From contig CM072885.1 in NCBI GenBank assembly GCA_037013685.1, positions 29,073,795 to 29,137,794 on the forward strand: a stretch of DNA of 64,000 nucleotides, given 5' to 3'. A program made the translations under genes and the position numbers. The notes under the pieces were generated by a model. That model had not been told where the DNA came from. It worked only from the letters and a program-made list of their open reading frames with translations, and did no database searches. Source of the DNA: Acridotheres tristis. Taxonomy: Eukaryota; Chordata; Aves; Passeriformes; Sturnidae. Shown piece after piece: positions 24,383 to 36,900 of this stretch; positions within the stretch are counted from its first letter, which is position 1; every line of letters begins with the position of its first letter.

Positions 24383-27300
24383 GTCAATGTAGACAGTTTA
24401 AAATCACAATCATTTTCATTCTGTTTTGGGTAGGTTGCTGAGTTTTCTTCTGTTAATCAGGACTTTCAGTAAACTGTGATTCTCAGGGAAGAGCAGAATA
24501 TTTTATACCTTTTGCTGGTGCAGTTGAAAAGCACAAACAAATTGCCATCATCTTTCTACAGGACTGAGGAATTGTGCACATTTTACTTAGGAAGAGAAGC
24601 TTTTATAGCAGTTTGGGGACAGAAATTTTAGGTGGCCATGAAGATCTCAGTAAGTTTATTTCCCCCATCAAATCATTAGGGTAATCTGCTGTTACTAATT
24701 TCCTCTATTAATGATAGAAATATATATGTACCTTTGTATAATGCATGATATATATATTTCATGCATTTATGATATTACACGAGCATACTGAAGGACAAAA
24801 CCTTAGTGACAATACAAACCAGTCTAAATGTGTGTAACAGTCCTGAAAATCAACATTTGATGCCAATATGTGACAGAGTTCTGACTCTATGAACCCCCTC
24901 CCTTTCCTGTCCTGAAAACTTTGGATTGTAAGCAGGGACTCTGCTAACTATGGAGGTTTTACCTGCATGTTATCTGTTTACATTCTAGAGGTGGATGTGT
25001 GTGGTTAAACATTCCTGGATTTTGCAAACCATTTTTTATACAAAAACAGTATATTGAGAAATCAGTCTGTAGATTCACTGTTGAATTCCCAGAAATGCTG
25101 ATGGCTTCACAGAATGCAATAAAGCTTTGCAAAACGTGTGGTTTGTTGTGTTTGGGACTTTTTTGAGTATGATTTGCACACCTGGTATTTAACCCTGGTA
25201 TGAAGATGAGTTTTGGATTTAGCACACATATTTTCTTTCCCATAAATAATTTCAGTAATTTCTTGTGTAAGCACTATCATAGCCTGGTAAAGTTTAATAC
25301 AGTGTCTTGCATATGTTCAATATAGATAGAAAACACAGGCTTTTAGGCCTTGAGCTGAAAATGTGCTCAGTGAGTTGACTTGCATATAGTTGCTGAAACC
25401 ACTAATACTGGGAGCTGTGATTATAGGCAGATGTGAACTATTTTAAACATGCAAATGGATTCGAAAAATTACTTTGATCATGATGGAGTTTGCGCAAGCA
25501 TGCGTCACGGAGCACATCAGACATAAATTAGGTTGCTTTTCAGTAATCACAGATATTCTGCTTTGTCTAGCACTGTTGAAATGCATTTATACCATACAAT
25601 CTTCCATCATATGGTACAGAATTACACTGCACTATTTAACTTCTGGAGTGGGCACAAATATGATGTCTGTATTTGTCATGACATATGGCATTTAAAAGGT
25701 GGAAAATATACAGGTGCTTATTTTGTGGAAATTTATGCATGCAGCTTTTCTCTGGCCTTTTGGATGGTATTTGGCTCTGAATTAAATTATCTAGATAGAG
25801 GTGTCCATATGTGCTAGGTGTCTAAACTCCCACTACAGTCTGGGGAGACAAGGAGCTCAGTTCATCCACCCACACTCATCTGCCTGGTATCATCTGCATG
25901 GGCTGAGAATTTGCCCATCTGGCCTCCAACAAAAGCACAGGTCCCTCACAGATCATCCACCTTTCCTGTGTCAGGAACACATGAAACCGTTTCAGATGTC
26001 ACCAGACAGCCCCTTTTATGTGGCACCTAAGTTCTTAACCCTACATCTCCACTGACTGCAGTGGGAGATCAAGGAACCCTCTCCCACATAAAAAAATAAA
26101 CCTGTATTCAGACACCCTTGTTCAGACACGTTCATCTTGAAATGAAGTGTACCTTCAGCATTTCAGTCTTCTGAGACAATTTAAGTGAAATGCATGAAAA
26201 AGAAAATATTCATATTCAGCCCTGTCGTAACATATTTTAAATTTTAAGCATGTTTTCTTACATTCGCTGCTATTTATGGAAATGCTTTTAAAAAGATTTG
26301 TCTCTTACTGAACTTCTCTACTTTATGCATCCCATGATTTTAGACAGCTCCCATTTCTTCTAAAACTGTATCAAAAGAGATGAAAACCAGAAATAATAAT
26401 TATTTTTCTTATTTTCTGTCATTATTTTACTATGTTTGGGATTATACTTCAGAATGGATTGAATGAAAGAAACATAAATGCTGCTGGTAGTGTACATCTT
26501 ATTTTCAACAAATATACTTCTTGCTATAATGAATATTTTCAATTTATTTTAAAACAATATTTATTGTAAATTCATATTTAGTAAAATTTACTATTAACCT
26601 GGAAGGGCAAGAGTCAGAAAAGATGCAGGGAGCTGCATTAGGAAGAGGTTTTCTTTATGCTCACTGTCAGCTTATTTCTGCTACAGTGTTAACTCTTTGC
26701 TGGTCAAAGGGAGGTGCTTCCTCAAAATAATATTTAAAATCAGTTATCACTGCTTTTAATTATTGCAGCATCTGGTGTTTGGCAGATATCTTCTCAAAAT
26801 GCTATTTTCTTTTTTGATTATGTACACATGTTAGCTGTTTCTCTAGTGATCTGTAAAGATTTTTACTGAGATACGGGTCCCATAAAGGTAAACGACCAGT
26901 TCACCATGAGGAATAATGGTTGCTATAGTGTCTGTCAGGGAGAGCATAGAGAGAGTATTTCCAATTCAAGTACAAAATTTATATTCAAACTTACTGTTCA
27001 TCACCAATTGAAATATGTATTTTTCTATTCTTTCCTGCTGAAGAGTAAATTAAAAGAGAAAAACATATTTCTAGTATATGCCAAATTTAAAATAATGGAC
27101 GAAACCATCATTTTTATATTTCTTTATATCAGCAATGTATAACTGCAATTTAAAGGATTAATGAAGCTCCTGGGTCACAAAGAATAAATAAGATTTAGAC
27201 TTGACAGTCTTTCAAAATTGTGGAAAAGTGGTGTTAAATACTATCTTAAACTCTGTTTAAGAGAGTCTGCTGTTGAAGAACAGAAGTATCCAGCTATTGC

Positions 27301-27558
27301 CACAGCTCTTGGATCTCTGTCACGTGCAGGGGACCTCAGCCTTAAGCCTCACTGACTTGAAGATCAAAAGCTGTATTGTTAGTTATCTTGATCATGGGAA
27401 GTGCTCTGGCTTATCAGATGCTCAGAAAATGGATGTTTGATCAATACTATAGACATAACAAGGCATTGGCCAACAGATTTAAAATGTTCTCTCATTACAT
27501 GCAGTGCTTGATTATTGGTTTCCATAATCCTTACCTGCACTTATTAATTAGACAATAC

Positions 27559-27606
27559 AAGCTTAAATAGTTCTAAGCTTTAAATATAAGCTTAAATAGT
27601 TCTAAG
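27559..27606. repeat. Two copies of a 19-bp direct repeat
   Basis: The word AAGCTTAAATAGTTCTAAG occurs at 27559-27577 and again, identical, at 27588-27606, a period of 29 bp. It is probably a recent local tandem duplication. Confidence 0.8.
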
Positions 27607-27966
27607 TGATGATCACCTCTCCAGAAGATATGTTGTGCAATGTCAAAAGAATATCCATTTAAAAATTCAGAAAAAGCAATCTTTTACTGAGTGCTCTGAA
27701 GTTGTCAGTGTCATTGCCAAGGAGGAGAAAGAACTTACTATTTAAATTACCACCTAATAAAAAGACAACTAGAATGTTAACTGCAGTACCACACTGACAG
27801 CAAGCCAAATGAAGTGGTGCTGCTCCTCTACTCAGCACTGGTGTGACACATCTGTAGTGCTCAGACCGGTGCTGGACTCCCCAGCACGGGAGAGCTATGG
27901 ACACAGTGTACACAGTTCAGCAGCGAGGCTGGACTGCTGAATATGATTGGAATATTTGTCATTTCA

Positions 27967-28320
27967 GGAGAGGCTGAGAAAGCTGAAACTATTCAGCCTG
28001 GAGAAGTCTCATGGGGTGCCTTACCAATGTATATAAATATCTGATGTGGGAATTAAACATCCCCCTCAGACTCTTCTCTGTTGGTGACCAGGGAAAGAAC
28101 AACAGATGATGGATGCTACCTGAAATACAGGAAATTCATTCAAACAAATGAAGAATCTTTTTTACTGTAAGAGTAGTCCTCAGAGAGAAGCAGATTGCTC
28201 ACATAGGTTGTGGAGTTTCCATTCTTGAAGATATCCAAACTCCAAATGGACACAGTCCTGAGTAACCTCTTCTAGTGGCTCTGAACTGTGGGGTTTGACT
28301 TCCTGTCCCTCCAATTCTGT
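27967..28320 (+). mobile_element. CR1 LINE, degraded 3' fragment
   Basis: The order of phrases follows the 3' part of avian CR1 retrotransposons: AGGAGAGGCTGAG at the start, ATTCAGCCTGGAGAAG, a 'TGTATAAATATCTGATG' block, 'ACAGGAAATTCATTC', 'AGGTTGTGGAGTTTCCATTCTTGAAGATAT' in outline, and 'GGACACAGTCCTGAGTAACCT'. Gaps and substitutions relative to the remembered consensus are frequent, so the copy is old. It carries no open reading frame and is 5'-truncated, as is usual for CR1. It ends near a pyrimidine-rich stretch without a clear octamer tail. Confidence 0.85.
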
Positions 28321-30999
28321 TTCTTCACACCTGGCCATGCTCTTAATAACTGTGACAGGCTCTGTTTATAGTAGTATTGGGGATTTTTGTAGCCATCTTT
28401 CCTTTTTCTACAGAGCATTCAGAGTTATACTTCTATATGTGTGGCCTTCAATAGCAAATGAATGTTTCCAGGCCTTTCTTCTGAAGGAAGCCCTCTGCTG
28501 TGACTGTTACTCAACCTGAAACCATTTGTGTTCCAATATTCCTCATGTGTTCCAGTATTCCATATGGTTGCTTGACACATCCATAATGTTCCTTCTAACT
28601 ATTTTCATCAGAATTATTTTACCACAGAAATTTCTTTTTTTTCTCTTCTGTTTCCCTACGAATTACTGACATCAGACTGGACACTTTTGTTTCTCATTCT
28701 TTCTCTTCCCCCCAATGCTACAAAAAACCCAAGCCCAGTCTCAGAATTTCTGACTGGTGTGCTTTATTGGATGACTATAAGGCCAAGTAATTAAAGCTTG
28801 ATGTGGCAATTCCTTCCCGAGCTATAAAACACTATCTGTGTGTTTTCTGAGAACCAAGACAGCCACAGGAAAACAGTCAGAATGAGTATCAGAAAGGTTT
28901 CTGCTACTTGAAATAAAAAGTCCTTGTCTGAAGACAGGTCCCAAAGTTTTCCTATATTCAGTAATACCACTTCTTCATGGTGCTGCTAAGCATTGGTACA
29001 TAGGCATTCGCTTTCTAGTGTTTTTATAGTTTTGTATTTCAAAGCTAGAAAAAGCATCAAAGGCTATTTCCAAGGTAGTAGCAATGCTTACAGCTAAACC
29101 CCTAATTTTTGTAACTTTGTCAGGCATCAATATCTGGTATAACAATCCTACAAAATACAAAATAATTTCTAATTGTTATTATGTGTTCTGGAAAGAGTGG
29201 CTTAGTTTAGTACAGGTTAAAATGAAAATCACTCATTTGTCATGATTCAGGAAATAAGAAATGTAACTAGATGCTGAGAGGTGATGTTTTTTCCCCAATA
29301 ATATCCCAGCAAAATGAGATAGGGACTGCTTTGTTTGTGTTCCCATTTCAATAGCTGATAGTAAGACTTAAGAAGGACTTGCTAACTTCTTTAAGAAAAG
29401 CTGTTGTCCTCACTGAATTCGTGTCATAAAAACAAATGTGAAAGAAATTAAACCAAATTGCCCTGAAAGATATCTCATTCTTACACTGAGGCCCAAAATG
29501 GGGAGGGAATTGTATTTCCAGGCAATATGTAAGCAACCAGAATGCAATGGATGAGAGAAGACCATGGTTTCTCACATCCCACAGCATTGGCATTTTGGAT
29601 AACATCTGCTGCACAACCACTCTGAGCTGGGATTGAGTGAGGGTAGAACATGGTTTATCTGCAAATGTCTGCATACTGTCCATACTTTTCCTCTTCTCCT
29701 TTCTCAGCATCCTTAGCAAGAAGTAAGCCAATTGTGCTGGGATTAGCAGGGCAAGTTGAGTTTGCCAGTTTATTCAATGACACATACCAGTCTCAGAGGG
29801 AAAATTATTCATATTCTGCTCTGGATTGCAGATTTGTGCTAAGAAATGTGTGTGTTGGTCTCACCCTTGACTTTATATGCTTTTATGGTTGTAAGGCCTT
29901 TTACACTTCTAAGAGTTTGGGGAAAGGGAATGTAAATTAAAAAAATTAAATGGAACATATTGCCTAGGGAATAAATTTGGTAAAGTGTGTTGTATTCTGG
30001 TTGTATTACAACTTTTCTTTAAAAACTACATTATGTGATTTTGCAAAAAGTTTGGTGAAAACCTTTAAGATGTCTCAAAATAACCTCTGTCAATTATGCT
30101 ACAGTACATATGTTCACAACACTGAACTGTGGACAAAAAAGTCTATAAAATACTCTGAATAACATCCTGTGGGATTACAAAGTCCTGCTTGCCTGGAAAA
30201 CTAGATATAACTTTAATAGCGTTCCCATGGCTACCATCGTGCTATGTTTACTAATAAATCTAAGGAATCTGAAAAACTATAGTAGGAAAGGGTCACATAC
30301 CTCTGCATGTAACTAGGAAAGGGAATTTTACTGATTTGCATACTCAGCTTTACTCATTATCACTGTTTTTGCAGTGCTCTTTTTTCCCTGGTGTTCTCTC
30401 CAGTTCAGCTGAAATACGACATTTGCTCACTGCAACATGACTCCCCCAAGAAGCAGTGATTCTGACTGTTCCTCTCTCACCCTGCACAAAGTGAAATACA
30501 TTCTTCCATTGCTTTTGTTAATAACTGAGGAAATAATCAAGCTGCCTGTTATTCTCATATTAGGAAAAAACCCTGACACAGACCTTTCCTTTATCATTGT
30601 ACACTTTAAGAAAAACTAGGGATTACAATTGAATTCCATTTTGCGTTTTATTGTCTTATTTTTATTTGTCAAGTTCTGTCAACAAGCTTGGCTTTTTACA
30701 AGGCTGAGGAAGAAAACCCTGCTGTCCTAGGGAAATCAGATGTGCATAAATACTAAGTAATTCAGCTGCTATTTTACAGAGCCCACTGCTCTCAATGAGA
30801 AGTTGTAAAGGTTCAGTCCTGACGCCCTCCTCTGCTTTTCCTGAAAGCACAGATGTATACCAGAGGCACATTAAAGGCATAAGGATGTGCAGGCATCCTA
30901 ACCATTTAAGAGAGATCAAGTTTTACGAAGAAAAGAACATATGGAGAATAAAATACACAATCAGTTTTGTTACTTTGTATGTAGATTATGAAATGTTGA
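28321..30999. other. AT-rich DNA without recognised gene
   Basis: I see no exon, RNA gene or clear mobile element. A word of about 15 bases (TGTGTTCCARTATTCC type) is repeated twice near 28527-28562. The 127-codon minus-strand frame at 29348-29731 has no recognised relative and no supporting context. Confidence 0.55.
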
Positions 31000-32340
31000 C
31001 CTGGAATCAGCATGAACAGTGGCATGATATCAACAGGTCTAAAGAGAATATGACATGAAAAGCAGGGGAAAGTGGAAGGAATGGACAAAATGAAAATTGG
31101 CAACAACAGAAATGTTGCAGCAGCAATCTAGATGAAGGTGCAGGATGAAAGGACATTGTGGCAGTTTAAGCAAGAACTAACTGCTGGGACACCCAGATAC
31201 CCTTTTGTTAGGAAACATAAGAAAAGATGAAAGAGATCCTGTTTAAAACCTAGAGGGGAATAATGAGGCCTAGAAATAATTATGAATTTTTGAAACCCCA
31301 TATGATAATGGGGAAAGTAAATGAGAGTGAAGAATGAATTCAGAGAGAGTGGGAGATCTTACTTTTCAATGTAAGAACAGCACTGGAAAAGCTGTATATG
31401 TTGACATGAACTCAAGTACAAAAAGCTGAAGAGTCTGTTTTTTTTTAATAATATCATCCAGGATCAGGAATAATATATCAAAGGGAAAGAGAAATAAAAC
31501 TAATGTAAGTGGAGCCTCATGAGGCTTCAATGTTAAGTGGAAGGGAGGGGAAGAGAAGGCAATTTTAAGAAAGTTGAAGGGCATTTAGAGAGGAGCTACA
31601 AAACTGAAGTGCCATGCAGGATTAAGGCAGAGAAAATGGTAGGTCTTGCTGAATGTAGACAATAGACTGAGATGGATGAGAGTAGAAAGGAGGTCTGTAG
31701 GGAGAAGAGGTCACAGCTGACCTTGGTAAGGGTTGTTTCAGTGGAGTGGAAATAGCAGGGAGCTATAGAGGGATCTGAGGGGCAGCAGAACACAGAGAGA
31801 GCCAGAGCATCTGAGGCAGGTAGCATGTGAAGGGTAAGGAAAAGGTAGCATGTGATGGCCAGAGGAAAGCAGGAGCTGCTGAAAAATAAGGGGCATCACA
31901 TCAGGGACCAAACCACACTAAAACATATAAAGAGAAAAAGAAAAAGAAAAAGAAAAAGGGAAAAAGAAAAAGAAAAAGAAAAAGAAAAAGAAAAAGAAAA
32001 AGAAAAGAAAAAGAAAAAAAAAGAAAAGAAAAAGAAAAAGAAAAAGAAAAAGAAAAAGAAAAAGAAAAAGAAAAAGAAAAAGAAAAAGAAAAAGAAAAAG
32101 AAAAAGAAAAAGAAAAAGAAAAAGAAAAAGACAGGAGTAGCTTGAATTAAAACTTATGGGTGACTGTAACTGAAGAGAAACTGGAAAGGTCGAAGTGAGT
32201 CGGAGAAGAAAAAGGGTAACAGATGAAAAAGATTCCTGTGCCAAGGATGCTGGCAGAGGACAGACAGACAAAATATGATGTGTGTGTAGGCAAGGAGACT
32301 GGAGCTGGAAAGGAGGGAGATAGTATACCAGCTCAACAGA
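31000..32340. other. Purine-rich (A+G on plus strand) tract
   Basis: On both sides of the AAAAAG array, most plus-strand bases are A or G, with words such as GGAAAG, GAGAG and AGGGG recurring for over 1 kb. This strand bias continues well outside the microsatellite. Parts (near 31085-31140 and 31640-31800) have the feel of a degraded repeat 3' region, but I cannot name it. The frames inside (31366-31584 and 31596-31826 on the minus strand) are Ser, Leu, Phe and Pro rich because of this composition and are not taken as genes. Confidence 0.5.
31931..32130. repeat. AAAAAG hexanucleotide microsatellite, about 200 bp
   Basis: Tandem AAAAAG units on the plus strand with a few interruptions (a GGG near 31958 and irregular A-run lengths around 31995-32035). 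The right half, from about 32030, is nearly perfect. It produces a poly-Lys frame on one strand and a Phe/Leu-rich frame on the other (31852-32145 and 31918-32376), which are artefacts. As a homopurine-homopyrimidine tract it can in principle form triplex DNA. Confidence 0.95.
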
Positions 32341-33348
32341 GGCTGAATGAAATCTGCTCAAAGTACAATTTATCATGCTTGTTATGCTTTTCTAAGATTT
32401 GACAAAATTTAACATAGCAGAAAACAATGAAATTTGAAATATTTTGCTTCAATTTGTGAGAAAAAAGACCATTCATCTAGTCTGCTCTTGAAGACAATGC
32501 TGATTTAACAGCTATTAAAATTCAGCCAGGTATCCTTGTAAAGAGCACAGTACAAACAGACAAAGGCATCTGGAGAGATGAACGCGGCATATGGAGAACT
32601 CATCGAGAAATGCTTGCCTTTATCACAAAGCTTTTCTACTTTCAGTGTTTCCTGTTCCATTCCCAGATGAAAATAAAATGTTACTGAGCTTCTTTCTAAT
32701 TAAAGAAACATAAAAACTCAATTCAGTAGTAGACTTTATTCATTCTCTTATCCACATGGCAGATTCAGTTTCAAATCTGTGTTTGTATATATACATGCAA
32801 TTTTTGATTGGAGTTGATTTAAGTAATCTAAAAGGAAAAAAATAAACAAGGCATATATCATGTACCAGAAGATTATTTTTCCAAAAAATTTCGAATTTTT
32901 TTGCAGTTTTGGAAGAAGCTTAAAATTTGGCCTGCAGGTAAGATGGCTGGCTAGCTGTCAGACTAGCTACTTTCTCCAGTTGAAACAAGGTTTGTTATTT
33001 CCTCTATCGCCAAATATACTGAAGACACAATCTAAAATTCCTTGTGAACCAGTACTGCTCTTAGGAGAGAAATAATAGTAATAATAATAATAATAATGAT
33101 AATAATAATAATAATGACTTCACAGAAAGAGTGTGTGGTACTGACTAGTTACTGAGAGAAGCAGTAATGGAAAGTGATGTACTTGACTGGAGAAACTTCT
33201 TAAGTTTTTATATGCCTTTTCTGACTGAATAAATACATATAAGTTTCATGATTTTACAGCAGTTCTTTACAAAGCATTCTTTCTATCTAATGCTCCAGGT
33301 TTTACAGTGTAGCCTTGAAACTAGTTTAACAGAGCCCTTTTACAGAGG
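32341..33348. other. AT-rich DNA without recognised gene
   Basis: Plain AT-rich sequence apart from the AAT array at 33071-33115. No exon, RNA gene or mobile element recognised before the LTR duplication at 33349. Confidence 0.6.
33071..33115. repeat. AAT trinucleotide microsatellite, 45 bp
   Basis: About fifteen AAT-type units with two interruptions, an AGT near 33077 and a GAT near 33098. Confidence 0.9.
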
Positions 33349-33353
33349 CATGG
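33349..33353. repeat. Left 5-bp target-site duplication of LTR 33354-33942
   Basis: CATGG directly before the LTR, identical to 33943-33947. Confidence 0.85.
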
Positions 33354-33642
33354 TGTAAGAGACGGTCCGGAATTTTCCCTTCATTTGCCTCACAGCCATT
33401 GCAAGGGTAGAGGCTAAGACCCCAAGGACCTCCCATCCACTTCTGGACAGGAGTTCTGGCCTGGTCGAGGTGGAAGCTTGCCAAGTGATTGTGTGTGTGC
33501 TGTCCCCAGTACAATGCTTTCAAGCAGGCACTAACTGAAAACTGCATGTTCTGTATGCCTACACCTGCTTCTCGGAGCACCTCACAATGGTCCATAAATC
33601 TTCCCACCTCTTGGCCAGAAGCCACTCACTTTGGAAAAGGAT

Positions 33643-33650
33643 TATAAAAG
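33643..33650 (+). promoter_or_regulatory. LTR TATA box
   Basis: TATAAAAG in the expected U3 position of the LTR at 33354-33942. Transcription of the former provirus would have started roughly 25-30 bp downstream. Present-day activity cannot be judged from sequence. Confidence 0.7.
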
Positions 33651-33828
33651 AGCGACCCTCTGGAGAAGCTTTTGAGATCTCCCCACGGATGAAGACCCAT
33701 CTATTGGCAGATGACCACAAGGACGTCCATCTCATCTGTTGGTAGCTATTTTCCCATTCCCCCTCTTTTTCTCTCTATACTTTTTTCCTATACCTCACCC
33801 CTCTATCACAACTGAGTTGTTAGCATTC

Positions 33829-33834
33829 AATAAA
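33829..33834 (+). promoter_or_regulatory. LTR polyadenylation signal
   Basis: AATAAA 186 bp downstream of the TATA box, within the R region of the LTR at 33354-33942. Confidence 0.75.
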
Positions 33835-33942
33835 AATGCATTGCTGTGAGTAAACAGATTTTGTCCCCTGCTGTGTCTTTTGCACCTCTGAGAGCAAACG
33901 AACCATCACGACTCCCACCTGTATTAACAACGGATTGTGACA

Positions 33943-33947
33943 CATGG
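33943..33947. repeat. Right 5-bp target-site duplication of LTR 33354-33942
   Basis: CATGG, identical to 33349-33353. Confidence 0.85.
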
Positions 33948-36900
33948 AAATCAGATTGTCCTTATAGACAAAGCAATACATTCCTTGTTTCCCAAGCCTG
34001 TCCAGCAGTGAGAACTTGCCACCACTTGGAAGCTATAATTAGAGTAATGGTAAACTGCATAGACTTACTGTCAAGTCATTTGTCATTCCAAAATTGTAAC
34101 AAAATCAGCAACTTATCTTCAGTTAGAATTTCTTACTTCTTTGTAAAGCATTCTTCTATTAATTATTACATTGATTATGTTGCCTCAAATTTCCCTAAAG
34201 ATTATATCTTCAAGTTTTAAATTGCTGAAATAAGAAAACGTAGAGGATAACGAGCAATGCAAGGAATACACATCTCACCTGCTGCCTGTTAGCTGGAAGC
34301 ACATCTATTGACAATATGCCTTATGTATTATCCTTTCAGGAGGTTTAATATTTTAGTAAATCAGAAATTCAGGACCAATTAGGCCCTTTCAGATACTAAG
34401 AAAATGTCCCTTAGTTTTTACTGTACGTTAAATAAAAATTCCTTTTGCATCCATATTGACAGTCTGAGGTGCTGAGCAAGGCAGGGGTGGGGATGATTGA
34501 GTCGTGTTTCTCTCTCATGTGAACATTTTCACACTAAACAGTGGAAATGATGAAGGGAAGGTTCTTCTGGTCCCTCCCTCATGAATCCATCCCTATTTGA
34601 ATGTTATTTTATTTTACAGTGTATGGATGTATTATAAAACTGTTAAAATTTGGAATTTTAATTGGTGCTGTTCAGATCCACACATGAACGATGAGGAGTT
34701 CAGCTTCTCTCATCTCTGCTCTGAAAAGAAAAATGTTGTCGTCATTGTATTGAAGATTGCAAAAATCTTGTATGAGGCAAAACCTTGCAAGTTGCAGAGA
34801 GCTTAGGATCATGCTTAGACTGTTGTTCTCACAAGCCCGTCAACAGCATGGAAATGAGTAGCATCTAAAGGTAAAGGGGAAGTTTCAAAATAGAAACTAA
34901 ATTAAATACTGAAGTGTTACTGCAGAGCAGTAGAGACCAGTCCTTTGTGTTAATCATCCATATGATGGAGACAGAGCAGCCATTCCCTTGATGCATTAAG
35001 GATTGCATAATTAATTCACTCCTGAGATCTCCACCAAAGTTGCAGTCAATTAACTGTAACCTGTGCCTGCTGCAGCAGGAATAATCTATCTGAGCTACAA
35101 CTGGAAAGAGTTCATTTGTAGATGAAGACAAAATGGGAAACACTGGTAAAGTAAACATTGGAGAATGACTTAAGATGGACTCAAATAACAAAAACAGAAT
35201 GATTTTCCTGTGGATATGCTCACAAAACCCCTCTTAAAGAAAATTACATGCACAATACATCAAAAAGAAACACAACTTAAAGTTCATATTTTTCAGTGAT
35301 AATTATTATTTAAAGATTGTAATAATGCATTTTTAGGCACTGATATTTCCTTGCACTTCAAGAGGTGGAATGTGGATTTGCATATAAGATGTACCTGATG
35401 AAAAAAGCAATTAATTATCTTTTGTTTAAAACTATTATGAAACATATAGGCTTACCTATTGAGGTGGAAAAGGCATGATAACATGTATTTAGAGATTGAA
35501 TGGGAGCATATTATTTACAAGTTATTAAGATCCCAAATCAATGCATCTATGTTCAGATTTTTAATTAAATATAAGGTTGTATAGATATTATTCCTTGAGC
35601 TTTGATAAAGGTGCTTAAAGATAAGAAATTGATATACATGTTTATGAAGCATATAGTGTAACATTGGTGTATAACTCTGTGGCCTTAATAAAATTCAAGC
35701 AAATTTAAAGCCTGGGATTCAATTAACATATGGAACAAACAGTGATCAGGCTTTCAAACAGCAAAGATATTTGACAAAACACCCCAAACCTTTAATGGTG
35801 ATGAAAACTTCGGACGGAATAGCAGACAAGAAATGCCACATGAGCAGAAATACATAACATGGCTGTTTGAAGCCGGGAGTATGGAGAGCTGATTTAGAGC
35901 CAAGGAGATTCATTCAAGGACCCTACAATTCCCTCAGCACTTATTTATATGTTTACTTCCATATGAAGAAAAAATGATGAAAACCCAGACACACTGTCAA
36001 TCACTGAGGTACCTCATTGGAAATTCTATTTCCAACAGCAATTCCCCATTAAGAACAATTTCCAGAGATGTGTGAGCCATCAATGTTTAAATCAATTTTA
36101 ACACATTTTATTGATGCTATATAACATTAATTAATCAGAATATAGGCAGTACATATGAAATCTGTTATGATTGTGGAGTTACATTTAGTAAGCAAACTTG
36201 TACCCCTGTCAGAAAATTAAATAGTTGCTAAGATAAGTTTATTTAGAAAACTATGACATTGTTGGCAGCAGTTCTTACTACCTCAGACTGCTATCTGAAG
36301 CATTATTATATCTTAGTTTTAATTATTAAGTATTCTACAGTTACATGAATCATTACACTTACCTCATGAATATTAGCAAAAAATTTCTAGAGTTTTCTGA
36401 TACACTAAATTTTATCCAGAAAACCTTCATATTACGAAGCCAGTGGTTTCAATTGTCTCTTCTACAACTCCAGGGTACAAGACAGGTCTACTAATCTTAA
36501 AAAAAAAAAAATATTCTAGGTGCTGTTGTTTGGCATCATCTGAATTTATCACTGGAGAACAAATTCCTTATTATTAGGATATGAATACGTTTTCCTTATT
36601 TTCCTGAACACAAAATCATCATTAATATTTTTATTATCTCCATATAATAGTTGGCACATAGCACTGAATTTTGTTTGAAGACATGTCTTTTAATTTTCTT
36701 TACCCCGTACAATTTTTTCAGTATAATTTCAGCTTCTTCTATCAAAATTTATTCTTCAGACAGACTAGCTTATACTGATTATGCTTTCCTCCTTCTAAAA
36801 TATAATTTTTTTTCCGAGTTGTTTATTTACTTGGTTAGATGTGGGGAAATTGCCCCGTTTTTAACTATAAAATCTTAAGTTTCTTTACTAACGTTAATAA

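Larger units (their letters stand above)
22870..27966. other. AT-rich DNA without recognised gene
   Basis: About 5 kb with no recognisable exon. Within it, 23780-23950 is noticeably richer in CpG than its neighbours, 24363-24382 is a perfect palindrome, about 24720-24758 has TATATA words, and 27559-27606 holds a small direct duplication. None points to a gene. Frames up to about 95 codons occur (23423-23710, 24959-25243, 25533-25817) and have no recognised relatives. Confidence 0.55.
33354..33942 (+). mobile_element. Solo LTR of an endogenous retrovirus, 589 bp (ERVL-like)
   Basis: The element begins TGT and ends ACA and is bracketed by CATGG duplications. A TATA box (TATAAAAG, 33643-33650) is followed 186 bp later by AATAAA at 33829-33834, and about 108 bp of U5 then run to the end. 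That is the complete U3-R-U5 layout on the plus strand. A pyrimidine-rich stretch (about 33755-33800) precedes the polyadenylation signal. The 5-bp duplication is characteristic of ERVL-type elements, an abundant group in birds. No primer-binding site or internal coding sequence follows, so it is a solo LTR. The 99-codon minus-strand frame at 33326-33625 and the start of the 33846-34220 frame overlap it and are incidental. Confidence 0.9.

Noticed and set aside
27967..28320. Possible gene 3' UTR
   Set aside because: The phrase order matches CR1 and is better explained as a LINE fragment.
31852..32376. Poly-Lys frame (plus) and Leu/Phe repeat frame (minus)
   Set aside because: Both are direct translations of the AAAAAG microsatellite.
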